A stretch of 64,000 nucleotides of DNA, taken from Limnohabitans sp. Rim8. Lineage in GTDB: Bacteria; Pseudomonadota; Gammaproteobacteria; Burkholderiales; Burkholderiaceae_C. This document shows, one piece after another, positions 1-8,869 of the stretch; the stretch's first letter is position 1, and every line of letters starts with the position of its first letter. The notes beneath the pieces were generated by a model that saw nothing but the letters and a program-made list of their open reading frames with translations, was not told the origin of the DNA and searched no databases. The position numbers and the translations under genes are program-made. Location of the stretch: positions 171,396-235,395 of the forward strand of contig NZ_CAMDLM010000002.1 in NCBI RefSeq assembly GCF_945901735.1, given 5' to 3'.

Positions 1-485
1 GGGGTGTAGCCTTCGGCGTGCCGGTAGTAACCTTGGCACATCCATAAAAACTGACAGCGCACTTGGCGGATGACAGGGTTGCCCTCTGTCGGTGTGTGCA
101 CGATTTCGACGTGCCAGCAGGCTTGGGCAGAAGACCAACGAGCCGAGGTGACACGGTGTCTGTAATGAATCCGACCGGACAGGTCGTGTTCGCCGATGAC
201 CTCGTCCATGTAGTTCAGGATCTGATCGCCAGTGGCGATGGGGTCGCCGCGCCATGGCTTGAATCGGTAGCCAAAGGTGAACAGGTCGCTGTCTGAGCGG
301 ACGCCGGGATAAGTGTGCGTTAGCCAAGTGCCGCCGAAACTGGCCTGCGCCTCGACCAACGCAAAACGCTTGTCCGGGCACTGTTGCTGCAGGTGGCAGG
401 CGGCGCCCACGCCAGAGATACCGGCGCCGATGATCAGCACATCCAATTGCTCGGGCAACAGGTTCATTTCGGGCGCCTCGCTCAT
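1..485 (-). CDS. AlmA/Baeyer-Villiger-type flavin monooxygenase, N-terminal part (cut by window edge)
   Basis: An open frame starts at ATG 485 and runs off the left edge after about 161 codons, so the C-terminus is missing. The translation shows an FAD-binding Rossmann motif (GAGISG) near residue 20, then GGTW and YPGVRSDSD, and further on MCQGYYRHAEGYTP. These are typical of flavin-containing and Baeyer-Villiger monooxygenases, and the order and wording resemble AlmA, the long-chain alkane monooxygenase. The start overlaps the P450 stop by four bases (ATGA), so the two genes are probably translationally coupled. In this operon it could oxidise long-chain alkanes (AlmA-like) or convert a ketone made by the dehydrogenases to an ester. 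The fragment alone cannot separate these. Confidence 0.8.
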   Translation of the reverse strand, partial: MSEAPEMNLLPEQLDVLIIGAGISGVGAACHLQQQCPDKRFALVEAQASFGGTWLTHTYPGVRSDSDLFTFGYRFKPWRGDPIATGDQILNYMDEVIGEHDLSGRIHYRHRVTSARWSSAQACWHVEIVHTPTEGNPVIRQVRCQFLWMCQGYYRHAEGYT

Positions 486-1744
486 GTGGGGATGCGCACC
501 ATGAGTTCGGTGAACCCCCGCACAAAGGGCGAACGCACCCGCACAGGTTCGGCCACGACTTCGATGACGGGAAAGCGCTTTTGAATTTCTTCCCACAAGA
601 TCCGCAGTTGCATCTCGGCCAAGCGGTTGCCCACACAGCGGTGGATACCAAAGCCGAAAGACAGGTGCTGGCGCGCGCGAGGGCGGTCAATGATGAACTG
701 GCTTGCGTTGGGGATGGCCTCCTCGTCGCGGTTGCCCGAGAGATACCACATCACCACCTTGTCGCCTTTTTGGATGTGTTTGCCGCCCAGTTCAGTGTCT
801 TGCAAGGCGGTTCGGCGCATGTGGGCCAGCGGCGTCTGCCAGCGAATGATTTCCGAGACCATGTTGTCCACAAGGGCCGGATTGTTTCGCAGCTTGTCCC
901 ATTCGGCCGGGTTATTGTGCAGGGCCAGCAGGCCGCCTGTCATCGAGTTGCGCGTGGTGTCGTTGCCGCCCACGATCAGCAACACCAGATTGCCCATGAA
1001 CTCCTGCGGTGTCATGTTCCGGGTTTCCGGGTTGTGGGCCATCATGGAAATCAGGTCGGATCCAGGACTGGCATTGACGCGCTCATTCCATAGGCGGGTG
1101 AAATAAGCCGCCATTTTGTGCAGTTCAGCCAAGCGTTCTTCACGCGTTGGCGCGTTGGGGTCCACATCCTTGTTGGCGGTGGCCACATCTGACCAGTGGG
1201 TCAACAGGTGACGGTCCTCTATCGGAAAGTCAAAAAGAGTCGCCAGCATCAAAGTGGTGAGCTCGATAGACACATGCGCTACCCAGTTGAAGCTCTCGCC
1301 ACGAGGCAAGCCGTCGAGAACTTTGCAGGTCCGCTCCCGGATGAGGTGCTGCATTTTGGCCAGGTTGCCCGGCGCTACGATGGGCTGAACGGCCTTGCGT
1401 TGCACGTCATGGCGCGGAGGGTCCATGGCGATGAACATCTGCAACTTCGCTTCACCCGGTGGTGGTTCGGTGATGGCAATCCCACCATTTGTCCAGTCTG
1501 AAGAGTAGATGCCGTGGTGGGTGTCCACCTGCATGATGTCCTGGAAACGGGTCACCGACCAATACGGTCCGTACAAAGCGCTATTGCAGTGGTGGACAGG
1601 GTCGTCACGTCGAAGGCGTTCGAAATAATGACCAACGGTGTCGTTCTCAAAATAAGCAGGTGATCCGGGGTCGATCTGCTCGATCGGCATGGCAAAGGCT
1701 TCGGCACGGGCTGAAGCCTGAATTTCGGCGTGTGACAGTTTCAT
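482..1744 (-). CDS. Cytochrome P450, CYP153-type alkane/terminal hydroxylase
   Basis: A 420-residue soluble P450. The I-helix oxygen-activation motif GGNDTT lies at about residues 259-264, the ExxR pair (EIIR) at about 298-301, and the heme loop FGFGIHRC places the thiolate at about Cys370. Long stretches such as MFIAMDPPRHDVQRK and RWQTPLAHMRRTALQDTELG match what I know of the CYP153 family, which hydroxylates the terminal carbon of medium-chain alkanes, cyclic alkanes and limonene using electrons from a 2Fe-2S ferredoxin. The start at 1744 was chosen because an AGGA ribosome site lies 7 bases upstream; a longer frame to 1810 has no such site. The ferredoxin gene lies 28 bases upstream and the monooxygenase overlaps its end. 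Family assignment is firm; the substrate is not known. Confidence 0.92.
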   Translation of the reverse strand: MKLSHAEIQASARAEAFAMPIEQIDPGSPAYFENDTVGHYFERLRRDDPVHHCNSALYGPYWSVTRFQDIMQVDTHHGIYSSDWTNGGIAITEPPPGEAKLQMFIAMDPPRHDVQRKAVQPIVAPGNLAKMQHLIRERTCKVLDGLPRGESFNWVAHVSIELTTLMLATLFDFPIEDRHLLTHWSDVATANKDVDPNAPTREERLAELHKMAAYFTRLWNERVNASPGSDLISMMAHNPETRNMTPQEFMGNLVLLIVGGNDTTRNSMTGGLLALHNNPAEWDKLRNNPALVDNMVSEIIRWQTPLAHMRRTALQDTELGGKHIQKGDKVVMWYLSGNRDEEAIPNASQFIIDRPRARQHLSFGFGIHRCVGNRLAEMQLRILWEEIQKRFPVIEVVAEPVRVRSPFVRGFTELMVRIPT

Positions 1745-1772
1745 GTTGTTTTCCTGGGGTCTGAGCGCAGCT

Positions 1773-2093
1773 TCAGTGTTGGCCTTCGGGCATATGAACT
1801 TCGATCCCATCGAGCTCGGTGCTCATGATGATCTGGCAGGCCAATCGGGAGGACCCACTGCGCTCATTGGTGAATTCAAGAATATCGTTCTCATTTTTTT
1901 GCATGACGGGCAGGCGCTCAGCCCAAGGTGCAGACACGAACACGTGGCAAGTGGCGCAAGCGCACTGGCCGCCACAATCACCATCGATGCCCGGCACGGC
2001 GTTGTCGGTGGCGGCGCGCATCAGGTTTTCGCCAATGTGGGCCTCAACGCTGCGGCGAGAACCGTCAAAGCTAATGAAATGGACTTGGGACAT
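1773..2093 (-). CDS. 2Fe-2S ferredoxin (adrenodoxin/putidaredoxin type), P450 redox partner
   Basis: A 106-residue ferredoxin. Three cluster cysteines lie in the CGGQCACATC segment (C-x5-C-x2-C spacing), and the fourth in LACQI near residue 85, the usual vertebrate-type pattern. This class passes electrons from a ferredoxin reductase to bacterial class I P450s. The position directly upstream of the CYP153 gene on the same strand makes it the obvious partner. No ferredoxin reductase is visible in the window; it could lie beyond the left edge or be encoded elsewhere. Confidence 0.93.
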   Translation of the reverse strand: MSQVHFISFDGSRRSVEAHIGENLMRAATDNAVPGIDGDCGGQCACATCHVFVSAPWAERLPVMQKNENDILEFTNERSGSSRLACQIIMSTELDGIEVHMPEGQH

Positions 2094-2123
2094 GGAGAAA
2101 AAATCTTTCTGGAAAATCGGAAT

Positions 2124-2996
2124 TCAGGAATGAGCTGACTTGCGCATGGCTTCGATCTGCTCGCGTGACACGCCGAGTGCTTGACTCATGGGGCTTGTTG
2201 TTTGGGGATCCCAACTGTGGCGAGGGCCGATGGTGATCCCGCCGTCCACCGTGATGTGGGTGCCGGTGACGAAGCGCGCGGCATCACTGGCCAGGTACAG
2301 GGCTGCCTCGGCAATGTCCTGCGGATGACCTGCACGGCCAATCGGATTGGCGCTGCTGCTGTGCTCACTCACACGATGGGCCAGCTCTTGCGAGGCCTCT
2401 TGGTCCATGCCAAACAGACCGCCGAAGATCCGCGTGGCAATGAAGCCCGGCACCACAGCGTTGATGCGGATATTCAAGGCGCAGAGTTCGGCCGCTGCGA
2501 CTTGGGTGTAATGCAGCACGCCCGCCTTGGCCACCGAATAGGCCAGTGGGGCGTAGCCAGCTTGTAGTGCAGATATGGACGATGTGTTGACGATGGCGCC
2601 TCCACCGCGCTTGACCATGTGGGGTACGGCGTAGCTCGCTCCGGCTGCGACAGATCGCAGCAAAAGGTTTTGGGTGTCGTCCCAAGCTTGCGCATTGAAA
2701 GCTTGAACGCCACCCATGGTGCCTATGCGACCTGCGTTGCTGAACAGGATGTTCAGCCCACCAAAATGCTCGGCCGCACTGTCGATGGCGGCGCGCAATT
2801 CATTGAGCTGGGTCACGTCACAATGCGCAAAGTGCAGCTGGCCTGCGTATTGCCGTTGCAATTGTTCGCCCACATCGTCCTGTACATCTGCCGCCACCAC
2901 TTGCGCGCCTTCGGACAAAAACAGCTCGGTTGTGGCCAAGCCGATGCCTGAGCAGGCGCCCGTGATCACGGCGACTTTGTTTTGGAGTCGTTTCAT
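2124..2996 (-). CDS. Short-chain dehydrogenase/reductase (SDR)
   Basis: A 290-residue classical SDR. It has the cofactor motif TGACSGIG at residues 12-19, SNAG at 86-89 in place of the usual NNAG, catalytic Ser near 139-140 and the YSVAK pair (Tyr153, Lys157). The C-terminus carries the usual TGTHITVDGG segment. The start at 2996 has GGAG six bases upstream. An upstream in-frame ATG at 3008 overlaps the dehydrogenase stop but lacks a ribosome site. In the operon it probably oxidises an alcohol made by the P450, or a later intermediate, to a carbonyl. The exact substrate cannot be read from the sequence. Confidence 0.88.
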   Translation of the reverse strand: MKRLQNKVAVITGACSGIGLATTELFLSEGAQVVAADVQDDVGEQLQRQYAGQLHFAHCDVTQLNELRAAIDSAAEHFGGLNILFSNAGRIGTMGGVQAFNAQAWDDTQNLLLRSVAAGASYAVPHMVKRGGGAIVNTSSISALQAGYAPLAYSVAKAGVLHYTQVAAAELCALNIRINAVVPGFIATRIFGGLFGMDQEASQELAHRVSEHSSSANPIGRAGHPQDIAEAALYLASDAARFVTGTHITVDGGITIGPRHSWDPQTTSPMSQALGVSREQIEAMRKSAHS

Positions 2997-3007
2997 GGGT
3001 CGCTCCA

Positions 3008-4090
3008 TCAGTCGAAGACGATTATGTTTCGGGCGATGCCGCCGCGCTGCAGAGCAGAAAAGCCGTCGTTGATTTGCTCCAGCTTGAGTCGGTTCGAAAC
3101 CAGCTGGTCGAGCTTCATCCGGCCCTGCATGTGAAATTCGACCAAGCGGGGAATGTCCAGGCGAAAGTGGTTGGAGCCCATCATCGTGCCTTGAATGCGG
3201 CGCTCGCGCAGAAAGTCAAAGCCGTGCAGCTCGATTTTGGTCCCCAGCGGGATCATGCCCACAATGGTGGACAAACCCCGAGGACGCAGCATGGCAAACG
3301 AAGCTTCGGTGGTGGGCTTGAGGCCAATACACTCGAATGCGTAGTGCACACCGCCCTGGGTCATCTCGATGATCTTGGCGACCATGTCTGGTTCTTTGGC
3401 ATCCATGCCATCGGTCGCACCGAAAACCTTGGCCAACGCCAGCTTGGCCGGATCGATGTCAATGGCAATGATGCGTGCAGCACCGGCCAGATGGGCCGCA
3501 TGAATGGTGGACAGGCCCACGCCACCGCAGCCAAGCACAGCCACCGTGGTGCCAGGCTCCAGTTGTGCACTGTGGACCACCGAGCCATAGCCTGTCAGAA
3601 CCCCGCAACCCAGCAGTGCCGCTAAGTCTAAGGGCATGTCTGCGCGTATTTTGACCACAGCATTTTCGTGCACCAACATTTGCTCAGCAAAAGTTGAGAG
3701 GTTGAGGAATTGATTGAGATGTTCGCCCTTCCAGCGCAGGCGTTTGGCCACGCCGGGTGGCATCTTGACTGCGGTGTTGCTGCAGATGGTTTGGTGACCT
3801 GTCACGCAATACTCACAATGTCCACAGAACACCGATAAGCAGGTGACCACATGGTCGCCGGGCTTGACGTGGGTGACATCTTCACCGACCGCTTCGACCA
3901 CACCTGCGGCTTCATGACCCAGCACTGCAGGAACAGGTGTGGGGTATTTGCCTTCGATGAAATGCAAGTCACTGTGGCAAAGCCCGCTGACACGGGTACG
4001 CACCAGCACTTCGTTGCGCTTGGGTTTTTCGATCTCGATGCTCTCGATGGTCATGGGCTGACCTGGGCCATGAAAAACGGCGGCTTTCAT
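3008..4090 (-). CDS. Zinc-dependent medium-chain alcohol dehydrogenase
   Basis: A 360-residue MDR-family dehydrogenase. Catalytic zinc ligands are Cys38 (LCHSD), His59 (GHEAAG) and Cys162 (GCGVLTGYG); structural zinc ligands are Cys89, Cys92, Cys95 and Cys103. The nucleotide-binding glycine motif is GCGGVG, followed by an acidic IDID segment that points to NAD. It would oxidise a primary or secondary alcohol to the aldehyde or ketone, the step after P450 hydroxylation. AGAGGAG sits just upstream of the ATG, inside the 3' end of the regulator gene, and only one base separates the two genes. The SDR follows immediately. Confidence 0.92.
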   Translation of the reverse strand: MKAAVFHGPGQPMTIESIEIEKPKRNEVLVRTRVSGLCHSDLHFIEGKYPTPVPAVLGHEAAGVVEAVGEDVTHVKPGDHVVTCLSVFCGHCEYCVTGHQTICSNTAVKMPPGVAKRLRWKGEHLNQFLNLSTFAEQMLVHENAVVKIRADMPLDLAALLGCGVLTGYGSVVHSAQLEPGTTVAVLGCGGVGLSTIHAAHLAGAARIIAIDIDPAKLALAKVFGATDGMDAKEPDMVAKIIEMTQGGVHYAFECIGLKPTTEASFAMLRPRGLSTIVGMIPLGTKIELHGFDFLRERRIQGTMMGSNHFRLDIPRLVEFHMQGRMKLDQLVSNRLKLEQINDGFSALQRGGIARNIIVFD

Positions 4091-4091
4091 G

Positions 4092-4874
4092 TCATTTTCT
4101 CCTCTGGATTGTGACTTTTTTCTTGGGGGATGCGATACGCAAGCGTGCCCTTTTTTGCTGCGGTATGACGTGTGTTGGTAGCTTGACCTTCATGCAGTGC
4201 ATGACCACTTTAAACAGCCAATGGCTGAGGTTGGGGTCATGCAAGGGTAAGTGGTTGACGGGATGCGTAATGCTGTTGACCAAATGTCCACTGATGATTT
4301 GCAAGCCGACGAGCAGTTGCTGGCGGGATTCTTCATGGTTTAGTTTTCTTGATTTACTGAGGATCAAATCAATGTAGTGGGCATGCAGCATCAACCCGTT
4401 ATCCCGAACGGGTTGCCAGTCATCGCTGTCACTGATGCTGTATTGCACGGCGGCGCGAATAATGCTTTCGTACTGTCGATTGGTCTCCACGTAATGTTCT
4501 ACGCAATGGCGCACCGTTTGAATCAACGTGAGCTCCTTGACACTTTCTTGGGTGAGATTGGCGAGCAGGTCTTCTTGCAAGGATTCGCTGATGCTTTCAA
4601 TGAGGAATTTGAAAAAAGCCTCTTTGTTGCGAAATCTCAGATAGAAGGAACCCACAGAGCATCCTGCTTGGGCAGAAATTTGCGCAATGGAAATATCATC
4701 AAAAATCCCGTCGCGCAACAAATCAAGACCTGATTGCAGCAGTTTTTCGTGGGTTTGCTCGGACCTATGTTGCTTAGCCGGAAAGGCCTTGACGACAGCC
4801 TCGGTGTTTTTTTTTCCGATGTTAGACGTCTGCTTTCTGGACGTTACAGCGGCAGTAAATGGGAGGGTGGACAA
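4092..4874 (-). CDS. TetR/AcrR-family transcriptional regulator
   Basis: A regulator of about 260 residues with an N-terminal extension. The TetR helix-turn-helix reads DISIAQISAQAGCSVGSFY around residues 59-77, followed by FRNKEAFFKFL. The rest is a ligand-binding domain without recognisable sequence, ending in a basic tail (KKKVTIQRRK). It is the first gene of the oxidation operon and is separated from the alcohol dehydrogenase by one base, so it is likely co-transcribed and autoregulated. The start is uncertain: the longest frame begins with TTG at 4874, and no in-frame ATG lies before the DNA-binding domain. Confidence 0.85.
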   Translation of the reverse strand: MSTLPFTAAVTSRKQTSNIGKKNTEAVVKAFPAKQHRSEQTHEKLLQSGLDLLRDGIFDDISIAQISAQAGCSVGSFYLRFRNKEAFFKFLIESISESLQEDLLANLTQESVKELTLIQTVRHCVEHYVETNRQYESIIRAAVQYSISDSDDWQPVRDNGLMLHAHYIDLILSKSRKLNHEESRQQLLVGLQIISGHLVNSITHPVNHLPLHDPNLSHWLFKVVMHCMKVKLPTHVIPQQKRARLRIASPKKKVTIQRRK

Positions 4875-4899
4875 ATGCGGCTTTCAAAACCAAAATAAA

Positions 4900-4917
4900 G
4901 AACATGAATTCTGGTTC
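4900..4917. promoter_or_regulatory. Candidate TetR operator palindrome
   Basis: GAACATGAATTCTGGTTC is an 18-bp palindrome of the form GAAC-NN-GAATTC-NN-GTTC, with only the two NN pairs not self-complementary. It lies 26 bases upstream of the TetR gene start, in the region shared with the divergent alkyl sulfatase. Size, symmetry and position fit a TetR operator; binding is inferred. Confidence 0.55.
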
Positions 4918-5099
4918 ACAATAATTCCGCCGGGCAGCACTTGTCAAGCGTCAGATTTAAGAACCAAGGGAAAACCATGTGTTTGATTTCAATCGGCTCG
5001 CAGATCATGTGATCTCAAAGGGTTCGCAAAGCGCCTTTTCGTATCCATTTTTAACGACCAAACTTCGTCATCTAGCTCAACTTGTTGTCTCTCCCACTT

Positions 5100-7073
5100 A
5101 TGACCTCTGACGTACCTGCTCCCAAGCCTGAAGAAAACCCGGCGGCAGAAATGCCTCAACCGGCCTCGATGCACACGCGCGCCTGCCAAGCCGCCCAGCG
5201 TCTGCATCTACCCTTGCACGACGACCGTGCGTTTGACGATGCGCGACGGGGTCTGGTGGCACCCTTGCCAGCGGAAGGCGTGATGCGCCCGAACGGGCGC
5301 CCGGTCTGGAACTTGCAGGCCTACGGTTTCCTGGCCGATGCTCAGGCGCCCGACAGCGTGCACCCCGGTCTTTGGCGGCATGCCCGCCTCAACATGGTCA
5401 CGGGTTTGTTCAAGGTCTGTGAGCGCGTTTACCAGGTGCGCGGCATGGATCTGGCCAATATGACCATTCTGGAAGGCGATACGGGTTTGATCGTCATCGA
5501 TCCACTCACGTCTACGCAGGTGGCCGCTGCGGCGCTGGCGCTGTACCACCAGCATCGGCCACAGCGGCCTGTGGTCGCGGTGTTTTACACGCACAGCCAT
5601 GTCGACCATTTTGGCGGCGTGCGTGGCGTCATTGACGAAGCCGATGTGCTGGCCGGTCGTGTGCAGGTGATTGCCCCTGTGGGTTTCATGGATGACGCCA
5701 TCAGCGAAACCGTGATGGCTGGTAACGCCATGACACGGCGTGCCCTGTTCCAGTACGGTGCCTTGCTGCCACGCGGCGAGCGCGGTCAGGTGGATGCGGG
5801 ACTGGGCAAGGCGGTGTCAGCCGGTACCGTCACGTTGATTGCGCCCAATCGGCTGATCACCCAAGCAGTGGAGCGCTTCGAGGTGGATGGCATCGAATGT
5901 GTCTTCGAGCTGACACCGGGGGCTGAAGCACCCGCCGAGATGATCATCCACCACCCGGGCCTGCGCGTGCTCAATATGGCCGAGATTACCAGCCACAACT
6001 TTCACAATCTGCTGCCCCTGCGCGGTGCCCAAGTGCGCGACGCCCGTGCCTGGGCGGGCTATTTGGCGGGTGCTCGCCAACGTTATGCTGCTCACAGCGA
6101 CGTGCTGATCGCTCAGCACCACTGGCCGGTCTGGGGCAGTCAGTCCATGAGTGAGTACCTGTTGCGCCAGCACGATCTTTACAAGTTCGTGCATGACCAG
6201 ACATTGCGGTTGATGAACCACGGGCACACCGGTGGCGACATCGCCGAAGCCATTCGCTTGCCAGAGGTACTCCAGCAGGATTGGTCGACACACAGCTTTT
6301 ATGGTCACCTCAAGCACAACGTGAAGGCTGTGTACCAGCGCTACTTGGGTGCCTACGAAGGCCATCCGGCTTTTCTGGACCCCTTGCCGCGTGAAGAACA
6401 GGCCCGCAAGACCATTGATTACATGGGCGGCGTGGACGCAGTGCTGAACAAGGCCCGCATCGACCTGGCTGCGGGTGAATACCGTTGGGTGGCCGATATC
6501 TGTGCCCGTATTGTGTGGATGAATCCAGCATGCACCGAAGCGCGGCATTTGTGCGCCCAAGCCATGGAGCAACTGGGCTATCAGACCGAGTCATCAACCT
6601 GGCGCAACGCTTACTTGCAAGGCGCCCGGGAGCTGCGCCAAGGGCCGCCGCGCATGGCATCGGGTATGGCGGCCAGCCGCGACATGATCCGTGCGCTGCC
6701 CCTGTCGCATTATTTTGATTATTTGGCCATGCGCCTGAACGGACCTCGCGCAGCTCAGCACCGCCTGGTGATGCACTGGCTTTTTAGCGAACCAGACGCC
6801 AGTCATGTGTTGACACTGTCGAATGGTGTGTTGCGTCATTGCAGCGAAGAACCTGTCGGCGAGGTGGATATTCAGTTGCGCCTGAGCCGCGCCACGCTCG
6901 ATGACATTTCACTCGAGCAGCTGAGTTTTTCGCAAGCGCTGGACAGCGGACTAATTCAGCTACAAGGCCCTCGGTCTGCATTTGAGGCGTTCCTGTCTCT
7001 GCTCGATACATTTGACCGAGGCTTTGCAGTGCTAGAGCCTTTGCCACCGATCAGCAGTTTTTCTGGCACCTGA
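5100..7073 (+). CDS. sdsA: Alkyl sulfatase (SdsA1/BDS1-type metallo-beta-lactamase fold)
   Basis: A 657-residue protein. The metallo-beta-lactamase zinc motif THSHVDHFGG lies at about residues 164-173, and a second histidine region (AQHHWPVWG) near 330. The rest matches alkyl sulfatases: an alpha-helical dimerisation region and a C-terminal sterol-carrier-protein-like domain (about 530-650). These enzymes cleave primary alkyl sulfates such as dodecyl sulfate to a fatty alcohol and sulfate. No signal peptide is evident at the chosen start. An in-frame ATG at 5082 is an alternative; neither has a strong ribosome site. It is divergent from the CYP153 operon and convergent with the fatty acyl-CoA ligase, so the fatty alcohol could be processed by neighbouring enzymes (inference). 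Confidence 0.9.
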   Translation: MTSDVPAPKPEENPAAEMPQPASMHTRACQAAQRLHLPLHDDRAFDDARRGLVAPLPAEGVMRPNGRPVWNLQAYGFLADAQAPDSVHPGLWRHARLNMVTGLFKVCERVYQVRGMDLANMTILEGDTGLIVIDPLTSTQVAAAALALYHQHRPQRPVVAVFYTHSHVDHFGGVRGVIDEADVLAGRVQVIAPVGFMDDAISETVMAGNAMTRRALFQYGALLPRGERGQVDAGLGKAVSAGTVTLIAPNRLITQAVERFEVDGIECVFELTPGAEAPAEMIIHHPGLRVLNMAEITSHNFHNLLPLRGAQVRDARAWAGYLAGARQRYAAHSDVLIAQHHWPVWGSQSMSEYLLRQHDLYKFVHDQTLRLMNHGHTGGDIAEAIRLPEVLQQDWSTHSFYGHLKHNVKAVYQRYLGAYEGHPAFLDPLPREEQARKTIDYMGGVDAVLNKARIDLAAGEYRWVADICARIVWMNPACTEARHLCAQAMEQLGYQTESSTWRNAYLQGARELRQGPPRMASGMAASRDMIRALPLSHYFDYLAMRLNGPRAAQHRLVMHWLFSEPDASHVLTLSNGVLRHCSEEPVGEVDIQLRLSRATLDDISLEQLSFSQALDSGLIQLQGPRSAFEAFLSLLDTFDRGFAVLEPLPPISSFSGT

Positions 7074-7091
7074 GTGGGCCTATTCGGTTTG

Positions 7092-8840
7092 TCAGGCCCA
7101 GAGGACCTGACCCGGTTGGGCGTACCACCCGTCCAGACCTTGCCGGATGCTGGCCTCGATGGCGCTGCGCTTGATCTTCAATGTGGCTGTCAGTCGCCCG
7201 TTGTCTATGGTCCATGGCTCGTTCATCACCACCATCATGCGCAGCTGTTCGTGATCGTTTAACGTGGCATTGGTCTCTTCCAGCAGCCTTGCCAGCTCGA
7301 GTTCAATCTGTTCCCGTAAGGCTGGATCTTGCCGATGAGCCTGGTGCTGCTCCGAAAGCTGAACCAGGGCGCAGGCAGCGCTCTGACCGGTGCCGCACAC
7401 CACACTGAGTTCGATCATCGGGTGGTTGTTCAATCGGCTCTCGATGGGTGCAGGGGCCACATATTTTCCCTTGGCCGTCTTGAACAGCTCCTTGATCCGC
7501 CCTGTGAGTTTGAGCATGCCGTTGGACTCGAAATGTCCGCAATCTCCTGTTCGGAAATAGCCGTCATCGGTGAAAGCCTCGGCCGTCAGGTCAGGCCGCT
7601 TGTAGTAACCCACCATGCAGCCAGGGGACTTGACCAAAATTTCACCTTCGGGCGATAACCGCGATTGAACGCCCGGAAGTGCGCGCCCGACATAGCCCGG
7701 TTGGTTGTACTGCGGCAATGAGCCATGTGAATACGCAAAGTCTTCGGTCATCGCGTAGCCTTCCATCAGGTCCAACCCCAGCTTGCGGTACCAGGCAATC
7801 AGCTCGGCCGAGATGGGCGCCGAGCCGCTGCCGGCCGACACCACGGCGTCCAGACCGAGCGATGCCAACACCTGCTTGGCGACCACCTGACCTTTGACTG
7901 GGTCGGCTAGCGCTGCGTCAAGCTTTTTTGCCGGAATTTTTGCGAACACACCATGTTGGAACTTGAGCCACAACCTGGGCACTGAAATGAAGGAGTTGGG
8001 CCGTGCGCGCTTGAGGTCGTCCACAAAAGTGGCCAGCGATTCGGAAAAGAAGACCTGCACATTGCCCGCCACCAGCGACCAGCAGGCGATCTTTGAGCGC
8101 TCGAATATGTGGGACAGCGGCAAGTAAGACAAGACCCGGTGTTGTGACGGGTGGCCTGTGCGCTCGTTGATCAACACCATCGTGCGTTCGGAGGCATCGC
8201 TGATGCCGCCAAAGCTGTGCATGACCCCCTTGGGTTCGCCAGTCGAACCAGATGTGTACGCCAGCAGTGCCAGATCCTGCGAATCGCGCGTGATGCGCCC
8301 GTTCAAGGCTTCGGTGCTGGCCACGATGTCTTCCCAGCAGGGTAGGTTGGGCTGTTGTGCGAGGGCATCTGACAGGGGTAATGCAATGCATGGCAGACCC
8401 TCGGGGACGCCAGTTCGCTGCCTGGCCCAGTTGTCGAGTTTGCCCACAAAAAGCAGGCGCGTCTCGCTGTGCTCCAGGACGAAGCGAAGGTTGTCGGTCG
8501 ACTCGGTTGGGAACAAGGCCACCGTTGTGCCACCGGCCAACCAGATTGCCAGCTCGGCCATGATGAAATGGGCACAGTTCTTCGTGATCAGACCGATTCT
8601 GGCGCCCGGCTCGAACCCTTGCGACTGCAAGTGCCGCGCCATGCGGCGTGCCTCAACGAGTGTTTCGCGCCAGGTGTAATCACGCACTTGCCCCTGACCC
8701 AAAGGCTGGGTCAGGTAGACCTGGTCAGCCCGCTGAACTTCGTGGTCCTGAACATGGTCAAGGATCAGACGGTATGTGGAAGCTGCAGGATCAAGGTGGG
8801 TGGTCATCAGTGACGGCGGGTTGGAAGATGTCAGGTTCAT
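7092..8840 (-). CDS. AMP-forming long-chain acyl-CoA synthetase
   Basis: A 582-residue AMP-binding enzyme. The phosphate loop YTSGSTGEPKG lies near residue 195. A later EGYAMTE motif and the TGD/GRIKE segments complete the adenylate-forming signature. The lid region TAKGKYVAPAPIE is typical of long-chain fatty acyl-CoA ligases. It would activate a carboxylic acid to its CoA ester. It ends 18 bases from the convergent sulfatase gene and begins 29 bases after a DUF1254 gene on the same strand, so it is likely the last gene of that operon. A second in-frame ATG at 8807 is possible. Confidence 0.88.
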   Translation of the reverse strand: MNLTSSNPPSLMTTHLDPAASTYRLILDHVQDHEVQRADQVYLTQPLGQGQVRDYTWRETLVEARRMARHLQSQGFEPGARIGLITKNCAHFIMAELAIWLAGGTTVALFPTESTDNLRFVLEHSETRLLFVGKLDNWARQRTGVPEGLPCIALPLSDALAQQPNLPCWEDIVASTEALNGRITRDSQDLALLAYTSGSTGEPKGVMHSFGGISDASERTMVLINERTGHPSQHRVLSYLPLSHIFERSKIACWSLVAGNVQVFFSESLATFVDDLKRARPNSFISVPRLWLKFQHGVFAKIPAKKLDAALADPVKGQVVAKQVLASLGLDAVVSAGSGSAPISAELIAWYRKLGLDLMEGYAMTEDFAYSHGSLPQYNQPGYVGRALPGVQSRLSPEGEILVKSPGCMVGYYKRPDLTAEAFTDDGYFRTGDCGHFESNGMLKLTGRIKELFKTAKGKYVAPAPIESRLNNHPMIELSVVCGTGQSAACALVQLSEQHQAHRQDPALREQIELELARLLEETNATLNDHEQLRMMVVMNEPWTIDNGRLTATLKIKRSAIEASIRQGLDGWYAQPGQVLWA

Positions 8841-8869
8841 GGCGCAGGCATTCCGGTCAGGCCTGATCC

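Noticed and set aside
4875..5099. tRNA or other RNA gene in the divergent region upstream of the alkyl sulfatase
   Set aside because: No cloverleaf or T-loop sequence found; only the operator-like palindrome is convincing.
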